The notes below the pieces were generated by a model. It had not been told where the DNA came from, ran no database searches, and was given only the letters and a program-made list of their open reading frames with translations. Shown here one piece after another: positions 1-4,507 of a DNA stretch of 7,794 nt; the stretch's first letter is position 1, and each line of letters opens with the position of its first letter. The DNA comes from XYD1-FULL-44-32 sp964355855 (lineage in GTDB: Bacteria; Patescibacteriota; Minisyncoccia; Phycocordibacterales; XYD1-FULL-46-19), in the NCBI GenBank assembly GCA_964355855.1, contig CAYHFD010000029.1, forward strand, positions 1-7,794, given 5' to 3'. The translations under genes and the position numbers were made by a program.

Positions 1-13
1 CTCCTTCATCCTA

Positions 14-44
14 CCCCGAAGCAAGCTTACGGGGAAATCTTTTT
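14..44 (+). terminator. Probable rho-independent terminator of an upstream gene
   Basis: CCCCGAAG at 14-21 pairs with CTT-A-CGGGG at 26-34 (8 bp with one bulged A, loop CAAG), followed by a T-rich run at 38-44. No gene within the window reads into it, so it most likely ends a plus-strand gene left of the window. The palindrome could also be a dispersed repeat. Confidence 0.5.
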
Positions 45-91
45 GATTATAACCCAAACTAATTTCAGATGAAAGTTATTTAAAGATTTGT

Positions 92-120
92 TTGCGGTGA
101 AGTTGGTGTGTTGATACAAT
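92..120 (+). promoter_or_regulatory. Promoter of the 166-aa membrane protein gene, apparently leaderless
   Basis: TTGCGG at 92-97, a 17-nt spacer, then TACAAT at 115-120 preceded by TG at 112-113 (extended -10). Only 6 nt separate the -10 from the ATG at 127, so transcription should begin at or next to the start codon. No Shine-Dalgarno sequence is present. Confidence 0.6.
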
Positions 121-126
121 ATAGTC

Positions 127-627
127 ATGGATTCTGAAACTTCCTCCGAACCAGTAAAAATACCAACCCCACACGAATATTTAAAGTGGTCTGATTATGA
201 ATACGATCACTCCGACAAAACACCGGACTGGTTTTGGGTGGTTGGCATAGTGGGTCTAGTAGCCATTATTGGAGCTATGATTTTTAAAAACTTTCTCTTT
301 GCGATTATTCTTTTAATCGGTACCCTAACCATAATGCTGTTTGGTGCTCGTAAACCAGAGTTTATCGAATTTGAAATAAACAAACGAGGAATAAAGGTTA
401 AAAATGATTTATATCCTTTTGCCACTATTAAATCCTTTGCCTTAAAAGATGAGGAGGGGCCATACAAATTAATGATTGAATCAGACCGTTTGATTTTGCC
501 ACACATAATTATTCCCCTCGGTGACACTAACCCCGAAGATATTAGAAAAATTTTAAATCGATTTTTACCCGAAGAACCATTTCACGAATCGTTGGTAGAT
601 AAATTGTCTGAACACTTGGGTTTTTAG
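127..627 (+). CDS. Two-helix membrane protein with cytoplasmic beta-rich C-terminal domain (unknown function)
   Basis: A 166-aa protein. Residues 1-35 are acidic and hydrophilic with no signal peptide; 36-53 and 56-73 are two hydrophobic helices joined by a very short FKN turn, giving a hairpin with both ends on the same side, probably the cytoplasm because RKPE follows helix 2. Residues 78-130 alternate hydrophobic and polar residues (FIEFEINKRGIKVKN, then KLMIESDRLILP) as in a small beta sandwich or PH-like fold, and 135-166 is a helix. The gene has its own promoter and no partner. The two-helix plus PH-like layout resembles the protein at 1356-1889, but the PH assignment here is inference only. 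I do not recognise a named function. The ATG at 127 is chosen because it lies directly behind an extended -10 box. Confidence 0.85.
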   Translation: MDSETSSEPVKIPTPHEYLKWSDYEYDHSDKTPDWFWVVGIVGLVAIIGAMIFKNFLFAIILLIGTLTIMLFGARKPEFIEFEINKRGIKVKNDLYPFATIKSFALKDEEGPYKLMIESDRLILPHIIIPLGDTNPEDIRKILNRFLPEEPFHESLVDKLSEHLGF

Positions 628-631
628 CTAA

Positions 632-658
632 AACACGGAGAAGGAAATCCTCCGTGTT
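632..658. repeat. 9-bp inverted repeat after the first gene
   Basis: AACACGGAG at 632-640 pairs perfectly with CTCCGTGTT at 650-658 around a 9-nt loop. It begins four bases after the stop codon and probably forms the 3' end hairpin of the first transcript. It lacks a T tract, so it is not a canonical terminator. Confidence 0.5.
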
Positions 659-664
659 CGCTCG

Positions 665-679
665 ACCGCCTCTGGCGGT
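665..679. repeat. Short GC-rich palindrome ACCGCC-TCT-GGCGGT
   Basis: A perfect 6-bp stem with a TCT loop, followed by TTTAG. Small GC-rich palindromes of this kind recur between genes here, and it may be a dispersed repeat. It could act with the hairpin at 632-658 as a weak terminator. Confidence 0.45.
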
Positions 680-718
680 TTAGAGCCTAATGTGCTACTT
701 TCTTGATGTAAGTTGACT

Positions 719-757
719 GCTCCCGTAGTTCCTGCCTACCGGCAGGCAGGCAACGGA
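719..757 (+). pseudogene. Broken copy of the tRNA-Arg 5' end, split by a 20-bp palindrome-bearing insert
   Basis: Bases 719-731 equal the first 13 bases of the tRNA at 857-869 (the base before each also matches). Bases 752-757 (AACGGA) equal the next six tRNA bases, 870-875. Between them sits a 20-bp insert at 732-751; with C731 it forms CCTGCCT/AGGCAGG (731-737 with 744-750, loop ACCGGC). Similarity to the tRNA stops after 757. The simplest reading is a partial tRNA duplication disrupted in its D arm by a small palindromic repeat. A structured RNA that mimics the tRNA 5' end remains possible. Confidence 0.5.
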
Positions 758-797
758 CCCCAATAGTACAGCTTCGACTATTCGGCTGACTACGGGG
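721..797 (+). other. Foldable block closed by a 9-bp stem
   Basis: TCCCGTAGT at 721-729 can pair with ACTACGGGG at 789-797 (9 bp, one G-T). It encloses the palindrome at 731-750 and a second hairpin, AATAGT at 762-767 with ACTATT at 777-782. The 3' strand is also complementary to the identical 5' sequence of the real tRNA at 859-867, so two pairings compete. Whether it is transcribed is unknown. Confidence 0.35.
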
Positions 798-803
798 CGA
801 GAA

Positions 804-832
804 GTGACCCATGTTAGTATACGAAGTATAAT
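804..832 (+). promoter_or_regulatory. Promoter of tRNA-Arg
   Basis: GTGACC at 804-809, a 17-nt spacer, and a perfect TATAAT at 827-832. Transcription should start near 839-840, leaving a 5' leader of about 17 nt before the tRNA. A small inverted repeat, TATAC-GAA-GTATA at 818-830, overlaps the -10. Confidence 0.6.
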
Positions 833-856
833 AGTTTCAAGTTCTAAAATTTATCT

Positions 857-928
857 GCTCCCGTAGTTCAACGGATAGAATGCAAGCTTGCGGAGCTTGT
901 GATGTCGGTTCGATTCCGGCCGGGGGCA
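857..928 (+). tRNA. tRNA-Arg (anticodon GCG)
   Basis: A full 72-nt cloverleaf. The acceptor stem is 857-863 with 921-927 (one T-G); the D arm GTTC/GAAT is 866-869 with 878-881; the anticodon stem CAAGC/GCTTG is 883-887 with 895-899 around loop TTGCGGA (888-894), so the anticodon is GCG at 890-892. The T arm is 904-908 with 916-920 around TTCGATT, and the discriminator is A928. A20 in the D loop (875) and C35 are known arginine identity elements. CCA is not encoded (929-931 is CAC) and must be added by a nucleotidyltransferase. The variable loop has four bases. GCG would read CGC and CGU; bacteria normally use ACG, deaminated to ICG by TadA, so this anticodon is unusual. Confidence 0.93.
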
Positions 929-956
929 CACGAAGCAGGGCGGAGTGTGCCCCCGG
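920..956 (+). repeat. 12-bp perfect inverted repeat overlapping the tRNA 3' end
   Basis: CCGGGGGCACAC at 920-931, which includes the whole 3' strand of the tRNA acceptor stem, pairs perfectly with GTGTGCCCCCGG at 945-956 across a 13-nt loop. In the precursor this hairpin competes with acceptor-stem folding. It could mark the end of the tRNA transcript, although no T tract follows, or be part of the structured element just downstream. Confidence 0.55.
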
Positions 957-1125
957 AGCCAGCCAACTGCTTGGCTGGCGTCAGGAATCGAAAGACTTTT
1001 CGTTACCGAGCACCAGTTGAATTTTTCTGGTGCCTCGGTCGAAAAGTACCAGCCCCCGTAGGGGGGGGATTCCTGCCAAGAGCCGGGGTCGAGGAATTTT
1101 AGGAGCGACGGCGACTAAAATATCC
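945..1125 (+). ncRNA. Candidate structured RNA (multi-stem junction, unidentified)
   Basis: About 180 bases fold almost completely. Closing stem CCCCGG/CCGGGG (951-956 with 1083-1088). Hairpin of 9 perfect bp, 958-966 with 971-979, loop CTGC. Stem CAGGAATC/GATTCCTG (982-989 with 1068-1075) enclosing a long hairpin made of ACTTTTCG/CGAAAAGT (995-1002 with 1040-1047), ACCGAG/CTCGGT (1005-1010 with 1034-1039) and CACCAG/CTGGTG (1011-1016 with 1027-1032): 20 bp broken only by a TT and a C bulge. A CCCCC-GTA-GGGGG hairpin follows (1053-1065). Then comes a separate 10-bp hairpin, 1093-1102 with 1115-1125, one bulged A. I see none of the conserved sequences of RNase P RNA, tmRNA, SRP RNA or a group I intron core. 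The plus strand is assumed from the tRNA upstream; transcription is unproven. Confidence 0.45.
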
Positions 1126-1335
1126 GTGACCACAAAAAAGAAGTGGGGCGGTGCCCAGACCTTATTCGAGTGACGACGAGAACAAGAGTCGCGGGAGATT
1201 CCTGTTGGTAATAACCGCTTGTCTTGCGTCAGGAAAAGGTATACTGTTCCTGTAAGGAAAGATTCCTAACTCCAGGGATCAAACACTGTAATCCCCAAGG
1301 TCAAAATTCAATTCCAAAATTACAAATTTAATAAT
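1126..1335. other. Rest of the non-coding stretch: short hairpins, no gene seen
   Basis: No convincing reading frame. Short stems are present: CCAC/GTGG (1130-1133 with 1143-1146), GGGC/GCCC (1146-1149 with 1153-1156), CAGGAA/TTCCTG (1230-1235 with 1247-1252) and AGGAA/TTCCT (1255-1259 with 1263-1267). GATTCCTG recurs at 1197-1204 and in part at 1261-1267, copying the 3' strand of a stem in the structured block upstream, so the RNA may extend this far. From about 1290 the sequence becomes AT-rich leader and promoter DNA. Confidence 0.4.
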
Positions 1336-1341
1336 TATAAA
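1336..1341 (+). promoter_or_regulatory. Possible -10 box for the PH-domain membrane protein
   Basis: TATAAA at 1336-1341 lies 14 nt before the ATG at 1356, predicting a leader of only about 8 nt. The -35 is weak (TTCCAA at 1312-1317, 18-nt spacing) and there is no Shine-Dalgarno sequence. Confidence 0.35.
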
Positions 1342-1355
1342 TTAACACCCACTTT

Positions 1356-1889
1356 ATGAAACAACTAAATCCTAAAGCTGTATGGTTATTTTTCATCGGT
1401 TTTATTCTTCGTTGGTCTATTATTCTAATCATTGTCGGCTTTTGGCTCTTCTCTCTTATCATCGGCCTGACCAACGAAAACGGCGAGCTATCGTTATTGG
1501 CGTTAAATTGGCTGTGGCTCATTATCCCCGCTTTCTTTTTGTTATTTTTGTTCTTTTGGGTTTGGGCCAAGTTCACTTACCACTTTTACAAATATGAACT
1601 GATAGAAACGGGTTTTCGCAAAGAATCGGGTGTTATTTATAAAAAATATGTCACTATTCCTTACGACCGCATCCAGAATGTAGATATTTACCGTGGCATT
1701 TGGGCTCGTATTTTAGGGTTATCCGACCTACACATTCAAACAGCTGGGGCCAGTGCCACAGTTGGGCGCTACGGATTAATGGGCGCAGGTGCCGAAGGTC
1801 GCCTGCCTGGTCTATCTTATGATGTGGCCGAGGAACTGCGTGATGAGGTTATTGAAAGAGCTCGTCGCTCAAAAAATCAAGGGTTATAA
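1356..1889 (+). CDS. Membrane protein with bacterial PH domain (bPH2/YdbS-like)
   Basis: A 177-aa protein. Two hydrophobic helices at about residues 16-37 and 48-71 are followed by a bacterial PH domain of the YdbS/DUF304 (bPH_2) type from about 78 to 135. The recognisable core is YELIETGFRKESG, then VTIPYDRIQNVDIYRG, then ARILGLSDLHIQTAGAS; family members share the pattern 'I.Y.rIq.V.....l.r.lGl..l.i.Ta.'. The tail (136-177) is charged and probably helical. Such proteins sit in the cytoplasmic membrane with the PH domain inside; their molecular role is largely unknown. It stands alone, with its own weak promoter and a strong terminator right after the stop. The ATG at 1356 starts the long hydrophobic frame and lacks a Shine-Dalgarno sequence. 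Confidence 0.88.
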   Translation: MKQLNPKAVWLFFIGFILRWSIILIIVGFWLFSLIIGLTNENGELSLLALNWLWLIIPAFFLLFLFFWVWAKFTYHFYKYELIETGFRKESGVIYKKYVTIPYDRIQNVDIYRGIWARILGLSDLHIQTAGASATVGRYGLMGAGAEGRLPGLSYDVAEELRDEVIERARRSKNQGL

Positions 1890-1895
1890 TAAACC

Positions 1896-1921
1896 AAAAA
1901 ATCCGCTCTTGCGGATTTTTT
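1896..1921. terminator. Bidirectional rho-independent terminator between convergent genes
   Basis: A perfect 11-bp stem, AAAAAATCCGC at 1896-1906 with GCGGATTTTTT at 1911-1921, loop TCTT. It ends in T runs on both strands, so it serves the PH-domain gene (plus) and rpsT (minus), whose stop codon begins ten bases further on. Confidence 0.9.
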
Positions 1922-1930
1922 GTTTTCTGT

Positions 1931-2203
1931 TTATTTAATTTCCTTCGCCTTCTTTATCGCCGCCGCTAGTCTCGATTTCTTACGGTTAGCAGTATTTTTT
2001 TTAATTACTCCCCGCTTGGCCGCTTTGTCAATAGCTTGGTAAGCAGCCGCCAGACCCTTTTCCGCTTCGGTGGGATTTTTAACAGTCAAAAATTTTCTGA
2101 CAGCTTTGACGGTATCGTGCATTTTTTTCTTGCGTCCATCATTAAAAACGCGCTTGTTGGCACCCTTCCTTAGTTCTTTTTTAGCTGATTTAGTTATAGG
2201 CAT
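1931..2203 (-). CDS. rpsT: 30S ribosomal protein S20
   Basis: A 90-aa basic, helical protein: MPITKSAKKELRKGANKR, then N-rich and K-rich helices with TVKAVRKFL and EAEKGLAAAYQAIDKAAKRGVIKKNTANRKKSRLA, the classic S20 signature. S20 binds 16S rRNA in the body of the small subunit and acts early in assembly. Length matches the family (about 85-90 aa). The frame extends 14 codons upstream to 2245, but the start is placed at 2203 because the S20 sequence begins with MPITKSAKKELR and the upstream residues are not family-like; VM at residues 14-15 of the long frame marks the junction. No Shine-Dalgarno is evident. It converges with the PH-domain gene and diverges from ruvA. Confidence 0.96.
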   Translation of the reverse strand: MPITKSAKKELRKGANKRVFNDGRKKKMHDTVKAVRKFLTVKNPTEAEKGLAAAYQAIDKAAKRGVIKKNTANRKKSRLAAAIKKAKEIK

Positions 2204-2274
2204 GACAGAAACGATACCGCATTTAACTATAAATTGCAACCCCAAGCAAAAAACTAGCCCTGTACCCCAACACC

Positions 2275-2280
2275 ATTATA
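2275..2280 (-). promoter_or_regulatory. Probable -10 box of rpsT
   Basis: On the minus strand this is TATAAT, about 70 bases before the rpsT start, giving a leader of roughly 65 nt. The -35 region at 17-nt spacing is poor (TCTAAC). Confidence 0.4.
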
Positions 2281-2357
2281 GACAAAAATCAACGACCGTT
2301 AGAAAATAGCTATACCATCTGTTGTTTTACAAAGTAATCTAGACCAACCCAATCATA

Positions 2358-2366
2358 TGATATGAT
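2358..2366 (+). promoter_or_regulatory. Extended -10 box of ruvA, apparently leaderless
   Basis: TGA-TATGAT at 2358-2366, then exactly 6 nt to the ATG at 2373, the same geometry as the promoter at 92-120. The -35 is not recognisable, which is normal for extended -10 promoters. Confidence 0.5.
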
Positions 2367-2372
2367 TATTCT

Positions 2373-2948
2373 ATGATTGGCTTTCTCCAAGGAAACTTGC
2401 ACTACAAGGACGACAAAACAGCCATTGTCACCACTGGTGGCCTCGGCTATGTTGTATATTTGCCTGCCCATACATTGGCCCAGGTCGCTCTCGGCGCCGA
2501 AATCACCTTGTGGACCCACCTCGCCGTCCGCGAAGACGCCCTCGACCTGTTTGGCTTCACCGACCGTGAGGAACTAACTTATTTCAAATTACTTATTGGC
2601 ATCTCGGGTATCGGCCCCAAGTCGGCCCTGGCTATTTTGTCGCTCGCTCCCCCCTCTACCTTGCGCCAAGCGGTGCTCGCCGGTAACACCGACTACCTCA
2701 CCAAAGTGTCGGGCATCGGTCGAAAAAGTGCTGAAAAAATAATTATTGAATTGCGCGACAAGTTGGGGGCCATCGAAACCAGTGAGCTAATGCATGCCTC
2801 CGGCGACAATGACCTACTTGATGCCCTGTCGACCCTTGGTTACCAGCCCCGCGCTATTCGGGACATTATCCAAAAAATCCCCGCCACGGCCGACACCACC
2901 GACAAACGGATCAAAGAGGCATTGAAACTACTTAGCAACTCGCGGTAG
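2373..2948 (+). CDS. ruvA: Holliday junction DNA helicase subunit RuvA
   Basis: RuvA forms the tetramer that binds four-way DNA junctions and loads the RuvB motor for branch migration in recombinational repair. The 191-aa protein has all three domains: an N-terminal OB fold (MIGFLQGNL, then GGLGYVVYLP, then REDALDLFGF), two helix-hairpin-helix motifs (about 74-91, GISGIGPKSALAIL, and 107-128, VSGIGRKSAEKIIIELRDK) that grip DNA backbones, and the small C-terminal domain (about 145-188, LLDALSTLGYQPRAI to KEALKLL) that contacts RuvB. Length is normal (about 190-205). ruvB and ruvC are not next to it, unlike the frequent ruvAB operon. The start follows an extended -10 box by 6 nt with no Shine-Dalgarno. 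The divergent neighbour is rpsT. Confidence 0.97.
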   Translation: MIGFLQGNLHYKDDKTAIVTTGGLGYVVYLPAHTLAQVALGAEITLWTHLAVREDALDLFGFTDREELTYFKLLIGISGIGPKSALAILSLAPPSTLRQAVLAGNTDYLTKVSGIGRKSAEKIIIELRDKLGAIETSELMHASGDNDLLDALSTLGYQPRAIRDIIQKIPATADTTDKRIKEALKLLSNSR

Positions 2949-2977
2949 TTGTAACCTCGGGCAATTTTTGCTAGTAA
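2949..2977 (+). promoter_or_regulatory. Weak candidate promoter for the 122-aa gene
   Basis: TTGTAA at 2949-2954 immediately follows the ruvA stop codon, with a 17-nt spacer to TAGTAA at 2972-2977, preceded by TG at 2969-2970. The -10 matches poorly. The gene may instead be read through from ruvA. Confidence 0.3.
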
Positions 2978-3011
2978 TTTACCCAGACCGAACAGCCCAA
3001 GCCCACACCGA

Positions 3012-3022
3012 AAGGGGGTGAT
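3012..3022 (+). promoter_or_regulatory. Near-perfect Shine-Dalgarno that places the start at TTG 3027
   Basis: AAGGGGGTGAT differs at one base from AAGGAGGTGAT, the exact complement of the 16S rRNA 3' end. Its core ends 8 nt before TTG at 3027. The in-frame GTG at 3018 lies inside the Shine-Dalgarno and is therefore an unlikely start. Confidence 0.7.
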
Positions 3023-3026
3023 ACTA

Positions 3027-3395
3027 TTGATTTCTGCCAAAAGAAGACTGGCTATCGTCAGGGAAGGAAAGTTCCCAAAAGAGGAGTATGACTCTTGGAT
3101 CAAGATTTTGATTTCTTCTCTGAAAAACTTGCCAGAACAAGCTGATTCAGGGCCCATACGTCCGAACATTACCGTGGTGGACAGTGTGGAAGAAGCTCAT
3201 GAAATGGTTTCGAAGGGAGATATCGACATGGTGATTTTTGTCTCCTCTGAGATGGTCACCAAAGCCAATGAGCTGCGTCGAGAATTTTCCAAACTTTTCA
3301 GTCTGACTATTGTTGTACTGGGTGGCGACCCCAATACTGTCTGGGTCATCCCCAAGGCGGGAATGACATCCCCTGCGGACCTACTCCGACTTTAG
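3027..3395 (+). CDS. Unrecognised small protein, possibly a degenerate receiver-like fold
   Basis: A 122-aa soluble protein from the TTG start (125 aa if GTG 3018 is used). No membrane segment, signal peptide or cysteines. Its layout suggests alternating strands and helices: LISAKRRLAIV at the start, NITVVDSVEEAHEMVSKGDI, DMVIFVSSEM, LRREFSKLFSLTIVVLGGDP, and VWVIPKAGMTSPADLLRL at the end. This loosely follows a response-regulator receiver (the last part resembles '...PKP...ELL'), but the phospho-acceptor Asp position falls on serine and the acidic pocket after strand 1 is missing, so any resemblance is to a pseudo-receiver. That is inference; I cannot name the family. It has a very strong Shine-Dalgarno and its own terminator, suggesting it is well translated. 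Confidence 0.8.
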   Translation: MISAKRRLAIVREGKFPKEEYDSWIKILISSLKNLPEQADSGPIRPNITVVDSVEEAHEMVSKGDIDMVIFVSSEMVTKANELRREFSKLFSLTIVVLGGDPNTVWVIPKAGMTSPADLLRL

Positions 3396-3415
3396 GGATA
3401 ACCATTCTCTCATCC

Positions 3416-3443
3416 CCCCGCCGTTTCGGTCCGGCGGGGTTTT
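3416..3443 (+). terminator. Rho-independent terminator after the 122-aa gene
   Basis: CCCCGCCG at 3416-3423 pairs perfectly with CGGCGGGG at 3432-3439 (8 bp, 8-nt loop), followed directly by TTTTCTTTT. It lies 20 bases after the stop codon. Confidence 0.92.
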
Positions 3444-3462
3444 CTTTTACTCCAAGACATTA

Positions 3463-3471
3463 TGGTATGAT
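3463..3471 (+). promoter_or_regulatory. Extended -10 promoter of the femAB-murE-like operon
   Basis: TGG-TATGAT at 3463-3471, with 10 nt to the ATG at 3482, so the leader should be only a few bases. No Shine-Dalgarno is present. The -35 is weak (TCTTTT at 3444-3449 or nearby). Confidence 0.5.
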
Positions 3472-3481
3472 TTATTAAATT

Positions 3482-4507
3482 ATGTCTAATTTCACCATTA
3501 ACGCTGTCGAAGGCCCACTTTACGACGATGAGCTAGCCACCCACGGCGCTCACTTTACCCAATCCTCTCTGTATCGACTTTGGCAAGAAGACCGCGGTTT
3601 TACGGTGGAACGGTTTGTGATTAAAGATAACGAAAAACCGATTCTTTTTTTTCAAGCAATTTCGGCCCCACTTTTTTTAGGAAAAAAGCAAATGTATTTG
3701 CCCCACGGACCAGTTAGTCTAACCGCCAATATTTCCCCCGCTTTAGTTTTGGCCTATAAAAAATTTTTGCTTGATATTGCCAAGGTACGGCGAGCAATAT
3801 TTGTCCGCTTTGACCCAAGTTTAGAGATTACTACCAATTTTCACCAACACTTTTCTTTAGCACCCCAATTGGCCTATCACTCGACCCTCACCCAACCTCG
3901 TTACGAGTGGATACTGGATATTTCTGGCACCGAAGAAAAGCTGTTTGCTTCCCTACCCAAAGATACGCGCTACTCGATTCGCACGGCCGAGCGCCGTGGC
4001 GCGGAAACTAAAATAGAGGTTGAAAATTTCCTATCATATTTGGCTACATTTTATGAATTAATGACCGAGACTGCCGACCGCAACGGTTTCCGTCTTCACC
4101 CCAAATCATATTATGAAAAAGTATTTATTGAATCCGAGAAAAATCGTAAAGGTTTTCTGGTAATTGTTTCTTTTGCTGAACAACCCTTGGTGATAAATCT
4201 AATTACAATTTTTGGTACTACCGCTTTACATGTCTTTGGTGGCTCATCGTCTGCCCAGCGCGATAAACTTCCCTCTTATTTGGCCCACTGGACCGGTTTT
4301 TTGGCCAGTCGGAGCCGTGGAGCTTTGAACTACAGTTTTGGTGGCGTCGCCCACAATGAAGATAAAAAAGAAAGCTGGATTGACTTAACCGCTTTCAAAA
4401 AAAACTTCCCGGGGGTCGTGACCGATTTTGGCCCGATCTATGACTTGCCCATTTCTCGCCTGTGGTATTATCTCTATATCTTAGGTAAAATTTTCCGCCA
4501 AAAATGA
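3482..4507 (+). CDS. FemAB-family peptidoglycan bridge aminoacyltransferase
   Basis: Fem proteins transfer amino acids from aminoacyl-tRNA to the stem-peptide side chain of peptidoglycan precursors at the inner face of the membrane. The 341-aa protein shows the paired GNAT-like folds of the family. Recognisable parts: LFLGKKQMYLPHGPV (64-78), FVRFDPSL (107-114), the central LPKDTRYSIRTAERRG (158-173), the stretch FYELMTETADRNGFRLHPKSYYEKVF (190-215), then FGGSSSAQR, YLAHW, NYSFGGVA (282-290) and FKKNFPG near the end. Length is close to the usual 330-420 aa, and the coiled-coil arm of staphylococcal FemA is absent. It overlaps the next gene by ATGA, so the two are translationally coupled and likely act in one cell-wall pathway. 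The amino acid transferred cannot be told from sequence. Confidence 0.92.
   Translation: MSNFTINAVEGPLYDDELATHGAHFTQSSLYRLWQEDRGFTVERFVIKDNEKPILFFQAISAPLFLGKKQMYLPHGPVSLTANISPALVLAYKKFLLDIAKVRRAIFVRFDPSLEITTNFHQHFSLAPQLAYHSTLTQPRYEWILDISGTEEKLFASLPKDTRYSIRTAERRGAETKIEVENFLSYLATFYELMTETADRNGFRLHPKSYYEKVFIESEKNRKGFLVIVSFAEQPLVINLITIFGTTALHVFGGSSSAQRDKLPSYLAHWTGFLASRSRGALNYSFGGVAHNEDKKESWIDLTAFKKNFPGVVTDFGPIYDLPISRLWYYLYILGKIFRQK

Noticed and set aside
719..757. Integrase attachment site at the tRNA
   Set aside because: The duplicated bases come from the 5' end of the tRNA, while integrative elements normally duplicate the 3' end, and no integrase is nearby.
818..830. TATACGAAGTATA, resembling half a loxP site
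   Set aside because: Only a 5-bp arm with a 3-nt centre; no second half-site or spacer, and it overlaps a good tRNA promoter -10.
899..1102. 67-codon open frame running out of the tRNA
   Set aside because: It starts inside the tRNA, overlaps the whole set of hairpins, has low-complexity composition and no plausible ribosome binding site.
930..1300. RNase P RNA, tmRNA, SRP RNA or group I intron
   Set aside because: Scanned both strands for the conserved core sequences of each and found none; GACTAAA at 1114-1119 and AAGGTATA near 1236 only loosely resemble group I core parts, and the adjoining tRNA is intact.
2204..2245. Longer start for rpsT
   Set aside because: The added 14 residues are not S20-like, whereas MPITKSAKKELR is a typical S20 beginning.
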